Origin: Heyndrickxia sporothermodurans
Lineage (GTDB): Bacteria > Bacillota > Bacilli > Bacillales > Bacillaceae_C
DNA: 64,000 nt
Direction of reading: 5' to 3'
Assembly: GCA_016756695.1 (NCBI GenBank)
Contig: CP066701.1
Span: 4,112,001-4,176,000 of the forward strand
A program made the translations under genes and the position numbers. This document shows, one piece after another, positions 45,621-56,126 of this stretch; position 1 is the stretch's first letter, and every line of letters starts with the position of its first letter. The notes beneath the pieces are model-generated. The model did not search any database. It was not told the origin of the DNA and worked only from the letters and a program-made list of their open reading frames with translations.

Positions 45621-48023
45621 TTACATCATTATATAAGGATTGACATCTATGCTGATTGTTAGTCCTTCAGATGTGATTTGTTGTTGGTAATGCTCTAGTA
45701 AATAGCGGAGATGTTTATTTAATTCTGGTTCTCGTTTGTATTTTAGCAAACATTGATAGCGATATCTATTTTTAATCCTAGGAATAGGTGAAGTGGTAGG
45801 TCCTAGAATGATCGTATCGTTTGATAATTTTGCTTGTAAGTATTTTGTTATTTTTTCAGTAATGGATACGACTTTCATTAAATCCTCATGAATAACTGTA
45901 ATTAATGTTATAAAGTAAAAAGGTGGATAGGAACCTAGTTTTCTCATCATCATTTCCCTATTATAAAATTGGTCATAGTCCTGGGCTCCCGCCAATTCAA
46001 TGCTATAATGTTCCGGTGTATACGTTTGAATGACAACTTCCCCCGCCAACTGGTGCCTTCCCGCTCTTCCACTTACCTGTGTTAATAACTGAAATGTTTT
46101 TTCAGAGGAACGGAAATCTGGTAAGTGCAACATCGTATCAGCACTTAATACCCCTACAAGCGTAATATTAGGAAAATCCAATCCTTTTGCAATCATTTGA
46201 GTTCCTAATAATATGTCAGCTTTACCATCTTGAAACTGTTGAAGTAACCTTTCGTGCGAGCCTTTTCTACTAGTAGTATCCACATCCATTCGAATCACTC
46301 TAGCTTCGGGAAGTAATTTATTGAGTTCTTCTTCAACCTTCTGTGTCCCTGTTCCAAAATATCGAATATGTTCACTTAAACATTCAGGACATTGAGTAGG
46401 AACAATGGATTCATACCCACAATAATGGCACTTCATTTGATTGGAATAACGATGAAAAGTTAGGGAAATATCACAATGTGGACATTGAAGAACATAGCCG
46501 CAGTCTCGACACATAACAAAGGAAGAATGCCCCCTACGATTTAAAAAAAGGACCGTCTGTTGGTTCTTATTTATTCGATCCTGAAGTTTTTCAAAAAGTT
46601 CCCGGGAAAACATTGACCGATTTCCTTCCCGTAATTCTTCCCTCATATCAACAATGGAAACGGAAGGTAGAGCCTGATTATTCATTCTTTTTTTCATGGA
46701 AAGCAGTGTATAAATCCCTTTTTGTGATCGTGCAAAAGACTCTAGCGATGGTGTCGCACTTCCCAAAATGACTGGACATTGATGTAATTCTCCCCGATAA
46801 ATCGCCACATCCCTTGCGTGGTATCGTGGATTTTCCTCTTGTTTATAACTATTTTCATGTTCTTCATCAATAATAATAATCCCTATATTTTCAAATGGGG
46901 CAAATATTGCCGATCTTGCTCCAACAACTACTTTTGCTTCTTTTCTTTGTATTTTTCGCCATTCATCATATTTTTCTCCGATAGATAATCCACTATGAAG
47001 TACTGCTACATCATTTCCAAAACGGCTTTTAAATCGTTCAACCATTTGGGGAGTCAAAGCAATTTCCGGAACTAAAACAATGGCTTCTTTTCCTTTATTG
47101 ATTACTTTTTGAATAGATTGTAAGTAAATTTCTGTTTTTCCACTTCCGGTAACCCCATTTAAGAGAAAAGTTTCATGATAATTTTCTTCAATCGATTTGA
47201 TGATTGGGGTAATTACTTTCTGTTGTTCCATTGTTAATTGAAAAGGAGTTGTTTTTTGGAATTGTCGATGTTCATAAGGATCACGATATTCTTCTTTATT
47301 TTCTTCCTTTAAATAACCTTTGTTTATTAATGATCGAATCGTCGCTGTGGTTGAATTTGTATCTTCTAATACCTTTTTAACTGGAATAGATTTGGTCGAA
47401 GTTAGAAAATATTCTAGTACCAATTTTTGTTTTAAAGCATTCGGAGATAAATTCTTTAAGGCAGTAAGCAATTCATCATTCGATAATAAACTTGTAATCA
47501 TTCGGACAGTTTTTTTATTCGCTTTATTCTTTACTAAATACTTAATTTCGACCGTTCCATTTTTAATTTGCTCTTGCAGTACAGGTAAACTATTATTATT
47601 CTTCGCAACATCCCATCTTAGCTCATCTTTATTTCCAAACAATTCATCCAAAAATGGATTCGTTCCTCCATCTAATCGATGAAACACTTTTTCATACTTT
47701 GCCTTCATTGCGGCAGGAAGCATAGCTTGGTAGGCTGATATTTTTAAACATAAAACTTTTTCAGATAGCCATTTACCCAAGTTTAATAATTCTTCATTTA
47801 ATACCGGTGATATATCTAAAGGTTCATGAATATATTTTAATTTTTCCACATCACTATGGTCCTTTTGTTCAAGTACAAAGCCTTGAATCATTCGAGGACC
47901 AAATGGAACAGACACCCTCATTCCCGGCCGGATAAAATTTATCCATTTTTCCGGTACTAGATAATCAAATAATTTATCAGTATTCATTGTAGGAACATCT
48001 ACAATTACACTAACTATTTGCAT
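45621..48023 (-). CDS. priA: Primosomal protein N' (replication restart helicase)
   Basis: DNA helicase that rebuilds replication forks away from oriC and loads DnaD, DnaB and DnaI in Bacillus. An N-terminal DNA-binding domain (about 1-240) is followed by the helicase core with GVTGSGKTEIY and IIIDEEHENSYKQ. A paired zinc-binding insert follows (CRDCGYVLQCPHC, then CHYCG and CPEC). It has 800 residues, and its start overlaps the coaBC stop by one base. Confidence 0.97.
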   Translation of the reverse strand: MQIVSVIVDVPTMNTDKLFDYLVPEKWINFIRPGMRVSVPFGPRMIQGFVLEQKDHSDVEKLKYIHEPLDISPVLNEELLNLGKWLSEKVLCLKISAYQAMLPAAMKAKYEKVFHRLDGGTNPFLDELFGNKDELRWDVAKNNNSLPVLQEQIKNGTVEIKYLVKNKANKKTVRMITSLLSNDELLTALKNLSPNALKQKLVLEYFLTSTKSIPVKKVLEDTNSTTATIRSLINKGYLKEENKEEYRDPYEHRQFQKTTPFQLTMEQQKVITPIIKSIEENYHETFLLNGVTGSGKTEIYLQSIQKVINKGKEAIVLVPEIALTPQMVERFKSRFGNDVAVLHSGLSIGEKYDEWRKIQRKEAKVVVGARSAIFAPFENIGIIIIDEEHENSYKQEENPRYHARDVAIYRGELHQCPVILGSATPSLESFARSQKGIYTLLSMKKRMNNQALPSVSIVDMREELREGNRSMFSRELFEKLQDRINKNQQTVLFLNRRGHSSFVMCRDCGYVLQCPHCDISLTFHRYSNQMKCHYCGYESIVPTQCPECLSEHIRYFGTGTQKVEEELNKLLPEARVIRMDVDTTSRKGSHERLLQQFQDGKADILLGTQMIAKGLDFPNITLVGVLSADTMLHLPDFRSSEKTFQLLTQVSGRAGRHQLAGEVVIQTYTPEHYSIELAGAQDYDQFYNREMMMRKLGSYPPFYFITLITVIHEDLMKVVSITEKITKYLQAKLSNDTIILGPTTSPIPRIKNRYRYQCLLKYKREPELNKHLRYLLEHYQQQITSEGLTISIDVNPYIMM

Positions 48024-49228
48024 TATTCTTCTCCTCTTTTTAGTTCACGGGAAATTTCTCGAAGAATTTCTTGCGCTGTTTCATTTTTACTTAAAAGCGG
48101 TAACTCTTTTTTCGTTCTATCCTTTTTATAAATCGTTACAATATTTGTGTCGCCGCCGAATCCTGCACCTTGTTTACTGACATCATTGGCGACAATGATA
48201 TCCGCATTTTTTCTTTCTAGCTTCCCCCATGCATTTTCGTCAACATTTTCGGTTTCAGCCGCAAATCCTACTAAAAATGGTTTGTCCTTTTTTTGGCCCA
48301 ATTCTTTTAAAATATCCTTCGTTCTCTCTAATTCAAAAACTAAGTTCCCATCTTTTTTCTTCATTTTTTGCTCGAAAACTTGTTTCGGTTTGTAATCAGC
48401 CACTGCCGCACTTTTAATGACTACATCCGCTTCATTATAATGGCTCATTACTGCTTCATACATATCCCCGGCACTGGTAATTTGAATATGTTTAACCCCG
48501 TGTGGAACGTTTAGACCTTCAACTCCGGAAACAAGTATGACGTTAGCCCCTAATTTTACCGCCTCTTCGGCAATGGCAAATCCCATTTTCCCGGATGAGC
48601 GATTGGTAAAATAGCGGACAGGATCAATTTTTTCTTTAGTAGGACCAGCCGTTACTAAAATCGTTTTTCCTGCTAACTCAGTAGAGTATGAATTAAAATG
48701 TTCCGAGATTAACGATACTATTTTTTCCGGCTCTTCTAACCTTCCTTTGCCTACGTAACCGCACGCTAAATGGCCTTCACTCGGTTCAACAAATTTATAG
48801 CCGAAACCTGCCAATATTTGTATATTCCGCTTTACGGCCGGGTGATCATACATATGTACATTCATTGCAGGAGCAATCCAAACTGGTGATGTAGTAGCAA
48901 GTAAAGTCGTAGAAATCATATCGTCAGCAATACCGTTCGCTAATTTTCCGATTATATTAGCGGTTGCCGGTGCAACTAAGACAAGGTCCGCCCAATCTGC
49001 TAAATCGATATGCGCTATAACTGCAGAATTTTTCTCATCAAATGTATTAGTATATACATCATTCCGAGATAATACTTGAAATGTCAGGGGTGTCACGAAT
49101 TCACAGGCAGATGTACTCATAATAACCTTCACATTTGCACCTGCCTGGGTTAATTTACTTGTTAATGCCGCTGCTTTATATACCGCAATTCCGCCTGTTA
49201 CACATAATAAAATATTTTTTCCGATCAT
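48023..49228 (-). CDS. coaBC: Bifunctional phosphopantothenoylcysteine decarboxylase/synthetase
   Basis: Two consecutive steps of coenzyme A synthesis. The N-terminal CoaC flavoprotein half (about 1-180) has LCVTGGIAVYKAAAL and PAMNVHMYDHP. The C-terminal CoaB half begins ILVTAGPTKEKIDPVRYFTN and uses CTP. It has 401 residues and lies between rpoZ and priA. The supply of CoA fits the nearby fatty acid genes but they are not in one operon. Confidence 0.96.
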   Translation of the reverse strand: MIGKNILLCVTGGIAVYKAAALTSKLTQAGANVKVIMSTSACEFVTPLTFQVLSRNDVYTNTFDEKNSAVIAHIDLADWADLVLVAPATANIIGKLANGIADDMISTTLLATTSPVWIAPAMNVHMYDHPAVKRNIQILAGFGYKFVEPSEGHLACGYVGKGRLEEPEKIVSLISEHFNSYSTELAGKTILVTAGPTKEKIDPVRYFTNRSSGKMGFAIAEEAVKLGANVILVSGVEGLNVPHGVKHIQITSAGDMYEAVMSHYNEADVVIKSAAVADYKPKQVFEQKMKKKDGNLVFELERTKDILKELGQKKDKPFLVGFAAETENVDENAWGKLERKNADIIVANDVSKQGAGFGGDTNIVTIYKKDRTKKELPLLSKNETAQEILREISRELKRGEE

Positions 49229-49290
49229 GAAAAATCCCCCATTTTATGAGTGTTTATTTTTATTATGAATGATTTTGAACTAGGTTAAAA

Positions 49291-49320
49291 GAAAAAACAA
49301 CCCAAACAGGTTGTTTTTCC
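49291..49320 (-). terminator. Terminator after rpoZ
   Basis: A 10-bp stem (AAAAACAACC and its complement, 6-base loop) with flanking T run on the minus strand. It lies between rpoZ and coaBC. Confidence 0.75.
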
Positions 49321-49324
49321 ACTT

Positions 49325-49537
49325 TTATGAAAAATCTTTATTATTATCTGTTTTTACGACTAATGTTTTCGCATAAATTTCTTCTAATGCCTTGCCGACA
49401 TACTTTTGCGATTCAAAATGATCTAATGTCTCTTTACCATCTTCCTGAAGGTGACGAGCACGCTTTGCCGCTACCGAAACAAGAGAATATTTCGAATCAA
49501 TTATTTTCAACAATTTATCAATAGATGGGTATAACAT
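49325..49537 (-). CDS. rpoZ: RNA polymerase omega subunit
   Basis: Small polymerase subunit that stabilises beta-prime. [20 protein letters not shown] and [13 protein letters not shown] match the family. The ATG at 49537 lies over the gmk stop region with GGAGG eight bases upstream, giving 70 residues; the TTG three codons earlier is discarded. Order gmk-rpoZ-coaBC-priA is conserved in Bacilli. Confidence 0.95.
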   Translation of the reverse strand: MLYPSIDKLLKIIDSKYSLVSVAAKRARHLQEDGKETLDHFESQKYVGKALEEIYAKTLVVKTDNNKDFS

Positions 49538-49538
49538 T

Positions 49539-50153
<615 letters not shown>

Positions 50154-50162
50154 TCAAGAATC

Positions 50163-50429
50163 CTACCCTTCTTCACCATTATCGTCCTTATTTCCTAGAC
50201 GATGTGCAACTGTCTCAGGCTGAACAGCAGATAAAATAACATGATTATTATCCATTATAATGACAGCCCTTGTACGCCTTCCGTAAGTTGCATCAATTAA
50301 GCTTCCGCGATCTCTTGCATCTTGAACTAGTCGCTTAATTGGAGCAGATTCCGGACTTACAATTGAAATAATCCTATTTGCCGAAACAATATTCCCAAAT
50401 CCGATGTTTATTAGCTTTATAGACATCAT
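50163..50429 (-). CDS. remA: Biofilm matrix regulator RemA (DUF370)
   Basis: Small DNA-binding protein that activates biofilm matrix and osmoprotection genes in B. subtilis. [21 protein letters not shown], read in two parts, and [15 protein letters not shown] are family signatures. It has 88 residues, or 87 from the second Met. Located between yloC and gmk as in relatives. Confidence 0.93.
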   Translation of the reverse strand: MMSIKLINIGFGNIVSANRIISIVSPESAPIKRLVQDARDRGSLIDATYGRRTRAVIIMDNNHVILSAVQPETVAHRLGNKDDNGEEG

Positions 50430-50486
50430 TATCCCCCAAACAACTAATAGTCTATTTTACACCTTAAATCATGTAAATAATCATGA

Positions 50487-51359
50487 TTATTCAATATTTT
50501 GTACTTGCTCCCTTATTTTTTCTAGTATCGTTTTCATATCAACAACATAAGATGAAATTTTCGAATGATTTGCTTTTGAACCAATCGTGTTTACTTCCCG
50601 GTTCATCTCTTGAATCATAAAGTCAAGCTTTCTTCCAATTGGTTCTTGAAGTAATATTGTATCTTTAAATTGGGCTACATGACTTTCTAACCTTGTAATT
50701 TCTTCGTTAATATCTGCTTTTTCGGCAAATATGCCTATTTCGGTCATCAATCTTGCTTCATCAATTATACCATCCGAAAGGTCATTCATACGTTTTTGTA
50801 ATTTAGTTTGATATTGCTCGACGACTAATGGTGCTAGTTCTTTTATATACAAAATGCGTTGACTAAAGTGTTTTATTTGATCAGATAAATCTTGAAACAG
50901 TTCTTTCCCTTCAACTTCCCTCATCGCTTTAAGATTTTGAACTGCTTCTTCAACAGCCTCAAGGACAAGCTGATATATTTCTTCATTCTCATCTTCTTTT
51001 TCAACAATTTCTAGAAAATCTTCATTCATTAATATATCCCGCAGTTGAATATCGTCGGGGAAATTATATTTCTGTTTTAACGTGTTTATAAACTGATAAT
51101 AATCATCAAGTAGATTCCAGTCAATATGTAAACTTTTATGGGTAAGTCCATCACCATCTAACGTAACAAACACTTCTACTCGTCCGCGATTAATGAATTT
51201 ATTTATTACTTTTTTAATTTTATCATCAATTTTCATTAATTGTCTCGGCATCCGTATATTTATTTCACTAAAGCGGTGATTTACTGATTTAATTTCAACA
51301 AATACACCAAATCGCGTAGAATCCTTTTTGCTGCTGCCATATCCAGTCATGCTAAACAT
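50487..51359 (-). CDS. yloC: YicC-family endoribonuclease YloC
   Basis: Member of the YicC/YloC family, reported to be an endoribonuclease. MTGYGSSKKDSTRFGVFVEI and EIKSVNHRFSEINIRMPRQL are the N-terminal signature, and the C-terminal DUF1732 has PIGRKLDFMIQEMNREVNTI. The start is uncertain: 51359 (MFSMTGYG) is chosen by family length; two earlier Met codons give up to 294 residues. Confidence 0.9.
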   Translation of the reverse strand: MFSMTGYGSSKKDSTRFGVFVEIKSVNHRFSEINIRMPRQLMKIDDKIKKVINKFINRGRVEVFVTLDGDGLTHKSLHIDWNLLDDYYQFINTLKQKYNFPDDIQLRDILMNEDFLEIVEKEDENEEIYQLVLEAVEEAVQNLKAMREVEGKELFQDLSDQIKHFSQRILYIKELAPLVVEQYQTKLQKRMNDLSDGIIDEARLMTEIGIFAEKADINEEITRLESHVAQFKDTILLQEPIGRKLDFMIQEMNREVNTIGSKANHSKISSYVVDMKTILEKIREQVQNIE

Positions 51360-51423
51360 TAACATTCTCACATCCCTTATACTAACTGGTATTTATCATT
51401 TATGTATATAGTATAGCGGATTT

Positions 51424-51464
51424 CAAAAAATAGAAAGGTAATAGAGAGTTTCTCTATTACCTTT
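51424..51464 (-). terminator. Terminator after the P-type ATPase gene
   Basis: A 14-bp perfect stem (AAAGGTAATAGAGA and its complement, 3-base loop) followed by CTATTTTTTG on the minus strand. Confidence 0.9.
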
Positions 51465-51480
51465 GGCATTATATCATAAT

Positions 51481-54159
51481 TTACTCTTTTTTTCTTACAA
51501 AAAGTGAACCTGCTAGTAAAAAAGTTGGAACTGAGCTTAATCCAACGATTAGTAACCAGTCTTTCGGTATAATCGGTAGCGTATGGAAAATTTGTTGTAA
51601 CGATGGTACATAAATGACGATTAACATGAGTAGGATCGAAGAAATAACCGCCCAAACTAAGTACATATTGCCAAATGGATTTCGATTAAATACTGATTTT
51701 TCACTTCTACAATCAAAAACGTGGATAAGTTGAGTTAATACTAAAGTCGCAAATGCAACGGTTTGAGCATATTCTAGTTGATCCGGATTTTTACGATAAA
51801 TCGTTAAAAAGGCAAGCAAAGTGACCAATCCTATGAGAAAACCTCTGGATACAACTTTCCAGCCAAGTTTCCTTGCAAATATTCCCTCTTTCGGATGACG
51901 TGGTTTTCGTTTCATCACATCATCTTCAGGTTTGTCTAATCCAAGTGCCATAGCAGGTAACCCATCTGTGACAAGATTCACCCATAAAATTTGGATTGGT
52001 ACGAGTGGCAAAGGAAGTGACATTAACATCGCAAATAACATAACCAAAATTTCACCAACGTTGGATGCTAGTAAATACCGAACAAATTTTCGAATATTTT
52101 CGTAAATATTACGACCTTCTTTAATCGCCGCTTTTATCGTGGCGAAATTATCGTCTAATAATATTAAGGATGAAGCTTCTTTTGCAACATCTGTACCCGT
52201 AATCCCCATGGCAATGCCAATATCAGCGGATTTAATTGCCGGTGCATCATTAACGCCATCACCTGTCATTGCAACAATATGACCATGATTTTGAAAAGCT
52301 TTAACAATTTTTAATTTATGCTCTGGAGAAACCCTTGCAAAAACAGATACTTCCTCTACAACATTTTCTAATTCATCAACGGACATTTCATTTAATGCTG
52401 AACCCTCGATTACTTTCGACTTTCCCTTTAAAATACCTAGCTGTTTCGCAATTGCTTTAGCTGTAATAGCGTGGTCTCCAGTAATCATTACCGTTTTAAT
52501 ACCGGCCTCATGACATTCTTTAATCGCTTGTTTCACCTCTGGGCGCGGTGGATCGATCATCCCCTGTACCCCAACAAAAGTTAACCCTTTTTCAGCTTCT
52601 GATTCATGCATTATGTTTGTATATTCTTGTAATGGCTTAAATGCAACCGCAATTGTCCTTAATGCCTTCGAAGCTAAATTTTCAATAGAAGATTGTATTC
52701 CTCTTTGTAATTCTAGTGATAAGGATTGCATTTTCCCGTCCCACAATACTGATTCACTTAAACCAATTAAAACATCCGGCGCACCTTTAGTAATAACAAA
52801 CCTTTTTCCATTTTTATCTTTCACGACGACACTCATCATTTTTCTCGTTGAATCGAACGGAAATTCCTTCTCGATTGTAAATTGTTTAAGAATTGATTCC
52901 CTCGTCATTCCCGCTTTCATAGCAGAAACAAGCAATGCTCCTTCAGTAGGATCCCCATCGATGATAAATTCATCATCCTTCATTTGGATTTCGGCATGAT
53001 TACAAAGTAAACCGAAAGTTAGAAGTTGATATAGACTTTTTTCTTTATGCGGAACAATTTCTTCCTTATCCTTATAAAAATTCCCTTTAGGATGATAGCC
53101 TGTACCTGATACAGTCCACGTATTTCCACCACTCCACAAATGGGTAACCGTCATCTTATTTTGGGTCATCGTCCCTGTTTTATCGGAACAGATAACCGAT
53201 GCACATCCTAATGTCTCAACAGCCGGAAGTTTTCGGACAATCGCGTTGTTACGAATCATCCGTTGTACTCCAAGTGACAAAGCAACGGTAACAATTGCCG
53301 GCAGACCTTCAGGAATGGCAGCAACAGCTAGTGAAACACCTGCTAAAAACATCGTATACAGATCATGTCCATGAACAACACCTGCTATAACAACTAGCAA
53401 TGTTAATAGAAGTGCTACAGTAATTAGTATTTTTCCAAGTTGCTCTAACCTTCGTTGTAACGGTGTCATCATCGTTTCGGCATTTTGAATCATATCAGCA
53501 ATTTTCCCCATCGCAGTATTCATCCCAATGCCGGTGACAATTCCAACTCCATTGCCTCTCGTTACCATCGTCCCCATAAATGCCATATTAGTTAAGTCCC
53601 CTAAACTGGCATTTTTCTCCGTGATCGGGTCAATTGTTTTTACAGCTGGCACTGATTCACCTGTTAATGCAGACTCTTCAATTTCTAAATTAGCCGTATG
53701 AACTAATCGAACATCCGCTCCAATTCGATCCCCGCTTGAAAATTTCAGAATATCTCCAACGACTACTTCTTTTGATGGAATTTTACTCCACTCACCATTA
53801 CGTAGTACCACCACTTGTGGCGCAGATAACTCTCTTAATGCATTTAATGATTTTTCTGCTTTTCTTTCTTGAAAGAATCCTAAACAACCATTAATCAACA
53901 CAATCATAATAATCGCAATTGCATCGATATATTCTCCTAGTAAACCGGAAATTAACGTAGCTGCAAGGAGAACCAATACCATAAAATCTTTAAATTGACT
54001 AATAAAAAGCATGAGTGCAGATTGCTTTTCCCCTTCTTGCAACTCGTTCCACCCAAACTGTTTTCGCTTTTTTTCGACTTCACTATCTGATAATCCTTGA
54101 TCGATGTTTGAATTTAATACCTTTTCAACATCTTTTTCCTTCATTTCATGGAACATCAT
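51481..54159 (-). CDS. P-type calcium-transporting ATPase (YloB type)
   Basis: P2A-type cation pump of 892 residues, orthologous in place to B. subtilis YloB, a calcium ATPase found in spores. The phosphorylation motif CSDKTGTMTQNKM, the A-domain TGES (ALTGESVPAVK), the M4 ion site AAIPEGLPA, and hinge MTGDGVNDAPAIKSAD are present. About ten membrane helices are expected. It is transcribed alone, divergent from rqcH, and followed by a strong hairpin. Confidence 0.93.
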   Translation of the reverse strand: MMFHEMKEKDVEKVLNSNIDQGLSDSEVEKKRKQFGWNELQEGEKQSALMLFISQFKDFMVLVLLAATLISGLLGEYIDAIAIIMIVLINGCLGFFQERKAEKSLNALRELSAPQVVVLRNGEWSKIPSKEVVVGDILKFSSGDRIGADVRLVHTANLEIEESALTGESVPAVKTIDPITEKNASLGDLTNMAFMGTMVTRGNGVGIVTGIGMNTAMGKIADMIQNAETMMTPLQRRLEQLGKILITVALLLTLLVVIAGVVHGHDLYTMFLAGVSLAVAAIPEGLPAIVTVALSLGVQRMIRNNAIVRKLPAVETLGCASVICSDKTGTMTQNKMTVTHLWSGGNTWTVSGTGYHPKGNFYKDKEEIVPHKEKSLYQLLTFGLLCNHAEIQMKDDEFIIDGDPTEGALLVSAMKAGMTRESILKQFTIEKEFPFDSTRKMMSVVVKDKNGKRFVITKGAPDVLIGLSESVLWDGKMQSLSLELQRGIQSSIENLASKALRTIAVAFKPLQEYTNIMHESEAEKGLTFVGVQGMIDPPRPEVKQAIKECHEAGIKTVMITGDHAITAKAIAKQLGILKGKSKVIEGSALNEMSVDELENVVEEVSVFARVSPEHKLKIVKAFQNHGHIVAMTGDGVNDAPAIKSADIGIAMGITGTDVAKEASSLILLDDNFATIKAAIKEGRNIYENIRKFVRYLLASNVGEILVMLFAMLMSLPLPLVPIQILWVNLVTDGLPAMALGLDKPEDDVMKRKPRHPKEGIFARKLGWKVVSRGFLIGLVTLLAFLTIYRKNPDQLEYAQTVAFATLVLTQLIHVFDCRSEKSVFNRNPFGNMYLVWAVISSILLMLIVIYVPSLQQIFHTLPIIPKDWLLIVGLSSVPTFLLAGSLFVRKKE

Positions 54160-54229
54160 TCACAATACACTCTCCCCTTACTGAAACCGTAGTTGTCCAC
54201 CTAATATCAAGTTATTCAGCCCTGTCCCA

Positions 54230-54243
54230 AAAAATGATATAAT
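54230..54243 (+). promoter_or_regulatory. Extended -10 promoter for rqcH
   Basis: TGATATAAT is a perfect extended -10 element (TG-N-TATAAT, 54235-54243) about 35 bases upstream of the rqcH start. No clear -35 is present, as often with extended -10 promoters. Confidence 0.55.
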
Positions 54244-54276
54244 GATTAGAAATATTGTAGTAAGGGAATGTGAATT

Positions 54277-55983
54277 ATGTCTTTTGACGGCTTATTAACT
54301 AGGGCAATGACAAAAGAACTTGCCGAAATACTTGTTGGAGGAAGGATAAATAAAATCCATCAGCCATACCAAAATGAAATAATTATCGTTATTCGTGCAA
54401 ACGGAAAAAATCATAAACTACTCATCTCTGCACATCCAAGCTATGCAAGGATCCAATTAACGAACGAACAACATGAAAATCCACAAGATCCTTCCATGTT
54501 TTGTATGCTCTTACGTAAACATCTTGAAGGATATTTTATCGAAAATATTTATCAAGCGGGTCTTGATCGCGTGATGATCTTTGAAATTAAAGGTCGTAAT
54601 GAAATCGGTGACATCTCTTATAAGCAGTTATTCGTGGAAATCATGGGCCGTCATAGTAATGTCATCTTGGTAGATAAAGAAAAAAACATGATCATAGATA
54701 GCATTAAACATGTGCCATCATTCATCAATAGTTACCGTACTATTCTTCCAGGAGAAGAATATGTTTTCCCGCCGAAACAGGATAAAACAAATCCTCTTCA
54801 TTTGACAGAGGATGAGATCGTACGAAAACTTGATTTTAATAGCGGTAAAATGGATAAGCAATTGGTTGAAAATTTTTCAGGACTTTCACCACTTCTAGCA
54901 AAAGAAATTGTTCACCGTGCAGGGTTAGTCAATCGTACAACGATTCCAAAAGCAATGATGGACGTCATGAAAGACATATCTACTTACAATAATTGTCCAA
55001 CAATCATTCAAACAGCCAACAAAGAGGCCTTCTATTTCATACCAATTACTTATTTAAATGGTGAAACTAAATCCTATCGTACAATCAGTGAAATGCTTGA
55101 TCGATTTTATTTTGGTAAGGCAGAAAGGGATCGTGTTAAACAACAAGGTCATGATTTAGAAAGATTTATTAAAAATGAAAGAGAAAAAAATGAGACGAAA
55201 ATAGAAAAATTAAAAGCGACATTATTGGAAGCAGAAAATGCAGAACGTTATCAATTATTTGGTGAATTATTAACAGCAAATCTACATTTAGTTAAAAGAG
55301 GCATGTCTGAAATAGAAGTGATAAATTACTATGATGAAAATGCTAGAATGGTAAAAATACTTTTGGATCCTAGAAAAACTCCGTCAGGAAATGCACAAAG
55401 TTATTTTTCAAAGTATCAAAAGGCAAAAACTGCTCTTGTTATCGTACAAGAACAAATCGAAAAAGCTCGGGAAGAAATGAAATATTTCGATAGCTTATTG
55501 CAGCAAATGGAATCCGCATCACCAAAGGATATTGAAGAAATACGAATGGAGCTAGCGGAAGAAGGGTATATTCGTCTTAAACAAAAACGTGGAAATAAAG
55601 CAAAGGTACAAAAAATAACCCTTGAGACCTATACTGCTTCAGATGGAACAGAAATTTTAGTGGGGAAAAACAATATACAAAACGATTATTTAACAAATAA
55701 AGTGGCAGGTAAGGACGACGTTTGGTTGCATACAAAAGATATTCCCGGTTCACATGTAGTCATTCGCAGTAAAAATCCAAGTACTGAAACGATTGTAGAA
55801 GCTGCAAATCTAGCTGCCTATTATAGTAAAGCAAAAGATTCCTCCTCTGTTCCTGTTGATTATACGAAGGTAAGATATGTAAAAAAACCGAACGGGGCAA
55901 AACCTGGTTTTGTCATTTACGAACAACAGCAAACTATATATGTAACACCTGATGCGGACAAAGTGTTAGAAATGAAAAAATAA
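54277..55983 (+). CDS. rqcH: Ribosome-associated quality control factor RqcH (YloA/FbpA)
   Basis: NFACT protein that binds stalled 50S subunits and directs alanine-tail addition to the stuck peptide. The NFACT-N domain begins [19 protein letters not shown], an HhH-like segment and a coiled coil (about 285-330 and 375-425) follow. The C-terminal NFACT-R domain contains [20 protein letters not shown]. Its 568 residues match B. subtilis YloA. GGGAATGTG lies before the ATG. It is the only plus-strand gene in a long minus-strand stretch. Confidence 0.95.
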   Translation: MSFDGLLTRAMTKELAEILVGGRINKIHQPYQNEIIIVIRANGKNHKLLISAHPSYARIQLTNEQHENPQDPSMFCMLLRKHLEGYFIENIYQAGLDRVMIFEIKGRNEIGDISYKQLFVEIMGRHSNVILVDKEKNMIIDSIKHVPSFINSYRTILPGEEYVFPPKQDKTNPLHLTEDEIVRKLDFNSGKMDKQLVENFSGLSPLLAKEIVHRAGLVNRTTIPKAMMDVMKDISTYNNCPTIIQTANKEAFYFIPITYLNGETKSYRTISEMLDRFYFGKAERDRVKQQGHDLERFIKNEREKNETKIEKLKATLLEAENAERYQLFGELLTANLHLVKRGMSEIEVINYYDENARMVKILLDPRKTPSGNAQSYFSKYQKAKTALVIVQEQIEKAREEMKYFDSLLQQMESASPKDIEEIRMELAEEGYIRLKQKRGNKAKVQKITLETYTASDGTEILVGKNNIQNDYLTNKVAGKDDVWLHTKDIPGSHVVIRSKNPSTETIVEAANLAAYYSKAKDSSSVPVDYTKVRYVKKPNGAKPGFVIYEQQQTIYVTPDADKVLEMKK

Positions 55984-56036
55984 TTTATGGTTAAACTCTA
56001 ACCATTATTTAATGTGTACCATTTATAAAACATTTT

Positions 56037-56078
56037 TAAAAGATGATCTCTAAATTTGAACAGAGATCATCTTTATTC
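56037..56078. terminator. Terminator between rqcH and the amidohydrolase gene
   Basis: An 11-bp stem (AGATGATCTCT and its complement, 10-base loop) with TTTATT downstream on the plus strand and A-rich sequence on the other side. It lies between convergent genes. Confidence 0.8.
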
Positions 56079-56126
56079 ATTCATCGCTATTTTGTTAAAC
56101 CGTGTTAGTTTTTCATTTAATCATGG